Shown here: positions 62,468 to 64,000 of the stretch, piece after piece
Layout of the letters: every line of letters begins with the position of its first letter
Position numbering within the stretch: position 1 is the stretch's first letter
Assembly (NCBI RefSeq): GCF_003751445.1
Contig: NZ_RJUU01000001.1
Span: 2,175,001 to 2,239,000, forward strand
Direction of reading: 5' to 3'
DNA length: 64,000 nt
From: Streptomyces sp. 840.1
GTDB lineage: Bacteria; Actinomycetota; Actinomycetes; Streptomycetales; Streptomycetaceae
Notes under the pieces: model-generated
What the model was told of the DNA's origin: nothing
Databases searched by the model: none
What the model saw: only the letters and a program-made list of their open reading frames with translations
Translations under genes and position numbers: made by a program

Positions 62468-64000
62468 CTACCCGGGCGGCCCACCGAAGATGTCGCCGTT
62501 GCCCCCGTCGGGGGGCGGACTGGTCCCGCCGGGATCACCGTTGCCCGCCGTCGTCCCGTCCGAGGTGCCGGGCGTACCACCGTTGTCCCCGCCGGTCGTG
62601 GTGGGATCGGTGCCGCCGGTCTCCCCGCCGTCGGACGTACCGCCGTTGTCGTTCTGGCAGTTCCAGTCCCAGGTGCCGCAGCTCTCCGTCGGGTCGGGCG
62701 TTGTCGACGGCGTGGACGAAGGGCTGGGCGGGGGCGTGTCGGACGGGGTCGTGGACGGGCTCGGCGGCGGTGTGTAGCTGGGCGTCGGCTTGGGGCTGCT
62801 CGCGCCGCCTCCGTAGACCTTCTCGCCGATCGGCTCCGCCTTCGGGAAGTCCACGACCTTCTGGCCCTTCATGGCCTCGGCCATGTAGTCGTGCCAGATC
62901 TGGGCCGGGAACGAGGCACCGTGGATCTTCTCCTCACCGCCGGTGCCGTACATCTTCTCGAACTTGCGGCCCTTGTGCTTCTCGTTGTCGTCCAGCCGGT
63001 ACATGCTGATCGCCGTCGAGAGCTGCGGGGTGTAGCCGACGAACCAGGCGGAGAGGTTGTCGTCCGTCGTACCCGTCTTGCCCGCCACATCGCGGCCCGG
63101 AATCTTGGCGGGCGTACCCGTACCCTTCTCGACGACGTTCTTGAGCACGTCGGTCACGTTGTCGGCGACGACATTGTCGAAGGCGCGCTTGGTGACCGTC
63201 TCGTGCTGGTAGATCACCTTGCCGAGCTTCTTCACCTGCGTGACCGAGAACGGCTCGCGCTGCTGGCCGCTGGCCGCGAACGTGGCGTACGCGCCGGCCA
63301 TCCGGATCACGCTCGGCGAGGACGTACCGATGGAGAACGACGGAACGTTCGAGTTCGCCATCTGGTCGTCGTCCTTGAGACCGGCCGCCATGGCCGCCTT
63401 CTTGACCTTGTCGGTGCCCACGTCCATGCCCAGCTGGACGTAGGGGGAGTTGGCGGACACCTCCATCGCCTTACGAAGGGTGACGTTGCCCTCGGAGTGG
63501 TTGCCGTCGTTGGTCTGCAGCCACTCCTCGCCCTTCTCATTGGTCCAGATGTCGCCGTTGTACTTCTTGATCTTCAGCCTGTTGTTGCCGTTGTAGATGC
63601 TCAACGGCGAGACCTTCTCGCGCTCCGAGTCGTCCTGGTCCGGGCCGAGCTTGGGGTCCCGTTTGCCGTACTCCATCGCGGCCGCCAGCACGAAGGGCTT
63701 GAAGGTCGAACCCACCGCGGCGCCGGTCGGGTTGGCGTTGTTGGTGTAGTGCTGGGTCGCGTCCTTGCCGCCGTAGATCGCCTTGATGGCGCCGGTCTCC
63801 GGATCGACGGACCCACCACCGAACTGGACGTGCGTGTCCTTGTCCGGGCGCTTCTTGGGGTCGATGTTCTTGTCGTAGACCCGCTTGACCGCCTTGTTCA
63901 GCTGCCCGACCTTCTCCCTGTCGAAGGTCGTGTGGATCTCGTAGCCGCCCTGGTTGAGCATTTCGGGGGTGACGCCTTGGTCGTTATTGGCCAGGAAGTA
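62468..64000 (-). CDS. Class A penicillin-binding protein, C-terminal part
   Basis: 511 residues are visible and the frame runs off the window end, so the N-terminal membrane anchor and GT51 glycosyltransferase domain lie beyond 64000. The transpeptidase domain has the catalytic Ser in GSTFKPFV (SxxK), SAN in VSANSPYVQLG and KTGTT in AGKTGTTDD. A Pro/Ser/Thr-rich then Gly-rich tail of about 120 residues follows, with a CGTWDWNC cysteine pair, and is likely extracellular. Cross-links peptidoglycan. Near femX and the racemase-like gene. Confidence 0.93.
   Translation of the reverse strand, partial: YFLANNDQGVTPEMLNQGGYEIHTTFDREKVGQLNKAVKRVYDKNIDPKKRPDKDTHVQFGGGSVDPETGAIKAIYGGKDATQHYTNNANPTGAAVGSTFKPFVLAAAMEYGKRDPKLGPDQDDSEREKVSPLSIYNGNNRLKIKKYNGDIWTNEKGEEWLQTNDGNHSEGNVTLRKAMEVSANSPYVQLGMDVGTDKVKKAAMAAGLKDDDQMANSNVPSFSIGTSSPSVIRMAGAYATFAASGQQREPFSVTQVKKLGKVIYQHETVTKRAFDNVVADNVTDVLKNVVEKGTGTPAKIPGRDVAGKTGTTDDNLSAWFVGYTPQLSTAISMYRLDDNEKHKGRKFEKMYGTGGEEKIHGASFPAQIWHDYMAEAMKGQKVVDFPKAEPIGEKVYGGGASSPKPTPSYTPPPSPSTTPSDTPPPSPSSTPSTTPDPTESCGTWDWNCQNDNGGTSDGGETGGTDPTTTGGDNGGTPGTSDGTTAGNGDPGGTSPPPDGGNGDIFGGPPG

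Overview
The window is high-GC actinobacterial chromosome, almost certainly Streptomyces. It has ssgA with its IclR regulator, a fused cydCD after cydAB, FemX-type peptidoglycan machinery, kptA, the rpsF-ssb-rpsR-rplI cluster, many GTG starts and overlapping stop/start codons. Four perfect 14-bp parS sites (GTTTCACGTGAAAC), dnaB and several groups of DnaA boxes point to the origin-proximal core of the chromosome. No biosynthetic cluster, prophage or CRISPR array is visible.

Layout. 1-4.1 kb: 3' end of a Dyp-type peroxidase, pheA, a 658-bp gap rich in DnaA boxes, serS overlapping a HAD phosphatase, and tRNA-Ser(GCU). 4.1-5.5 kb: two short repeat arrays and a phage-antirepressor-like gene with an internal 25-bp palindrome. 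5.5-9.1 kb: a four-gene ABC exporter operon. 9.4-13 kb: an overlapping operon of M24 peptidase, EphD-like hydrolase/SDR fusion and MerR regulator. 13-17 kb: kptA, a luciferase-like oxidoreductase, two abutting TA-flanked inverted-repeat elements lying in the stop codon of a PEP-mutase-family gene, and a second HAD phosphatase. 17-26.5 kb: a GAF histidine kinase, the cytochrome bd operon cydA-cydB-cydCD under a Rex-type operator, and hisC. 26.8-31 kb: a LacI regulator, a PPP-like phosphoesterase, a membrane protein, and a divergent HxlR/NTF2-like pair. 31-36 kb: thiC with its TPP riboswitch, a YibE/F protein, ssgA and ssgR. 36-41.9 kb: small membrane proteins, a cupin, a PLP lyase, LysR, NUDIX, and a membrane protein followed by a GNAT protein. 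42-52.5 kb is the most accessory-like part: a MarR/MFS/HbpS-like module, GNAT and HTH_42 proteins, a serine hydrolase, a DLH-like protein, a RidA-like protein, a TetR/TetX-like monooxygenase pair, and a decayed hydrolase fused to a probably N-truncated AraC gene. 52.6-64 kb: dnaB, a MATE exporter, rplI-rpsR-ssb-rpsF, FemX, an alanine-racemase-like protein, a GT87 mannosyltransferase and a class A penicillin-binding protein cut by the window end.

How the genes fit together: replication (dnaB, ssb, DnaA boxes), segregation (parS), translation (serS, tRNA-Ser, S6/S18/L9), respiration under low oxygen (cyd plus Rex site), sporulation septation (ssgA/ssgR) and wall synthesis (femX, PBP) make a housekeeping core. 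Small regulator-plus-effector cassettes are interspersed. The features I found least explained are the twin TA elements in a stop codon, the short iterated repeats in intergenic regions, the DnaA-box clusters outside oriC, and the M24/EphD/MerR operon.
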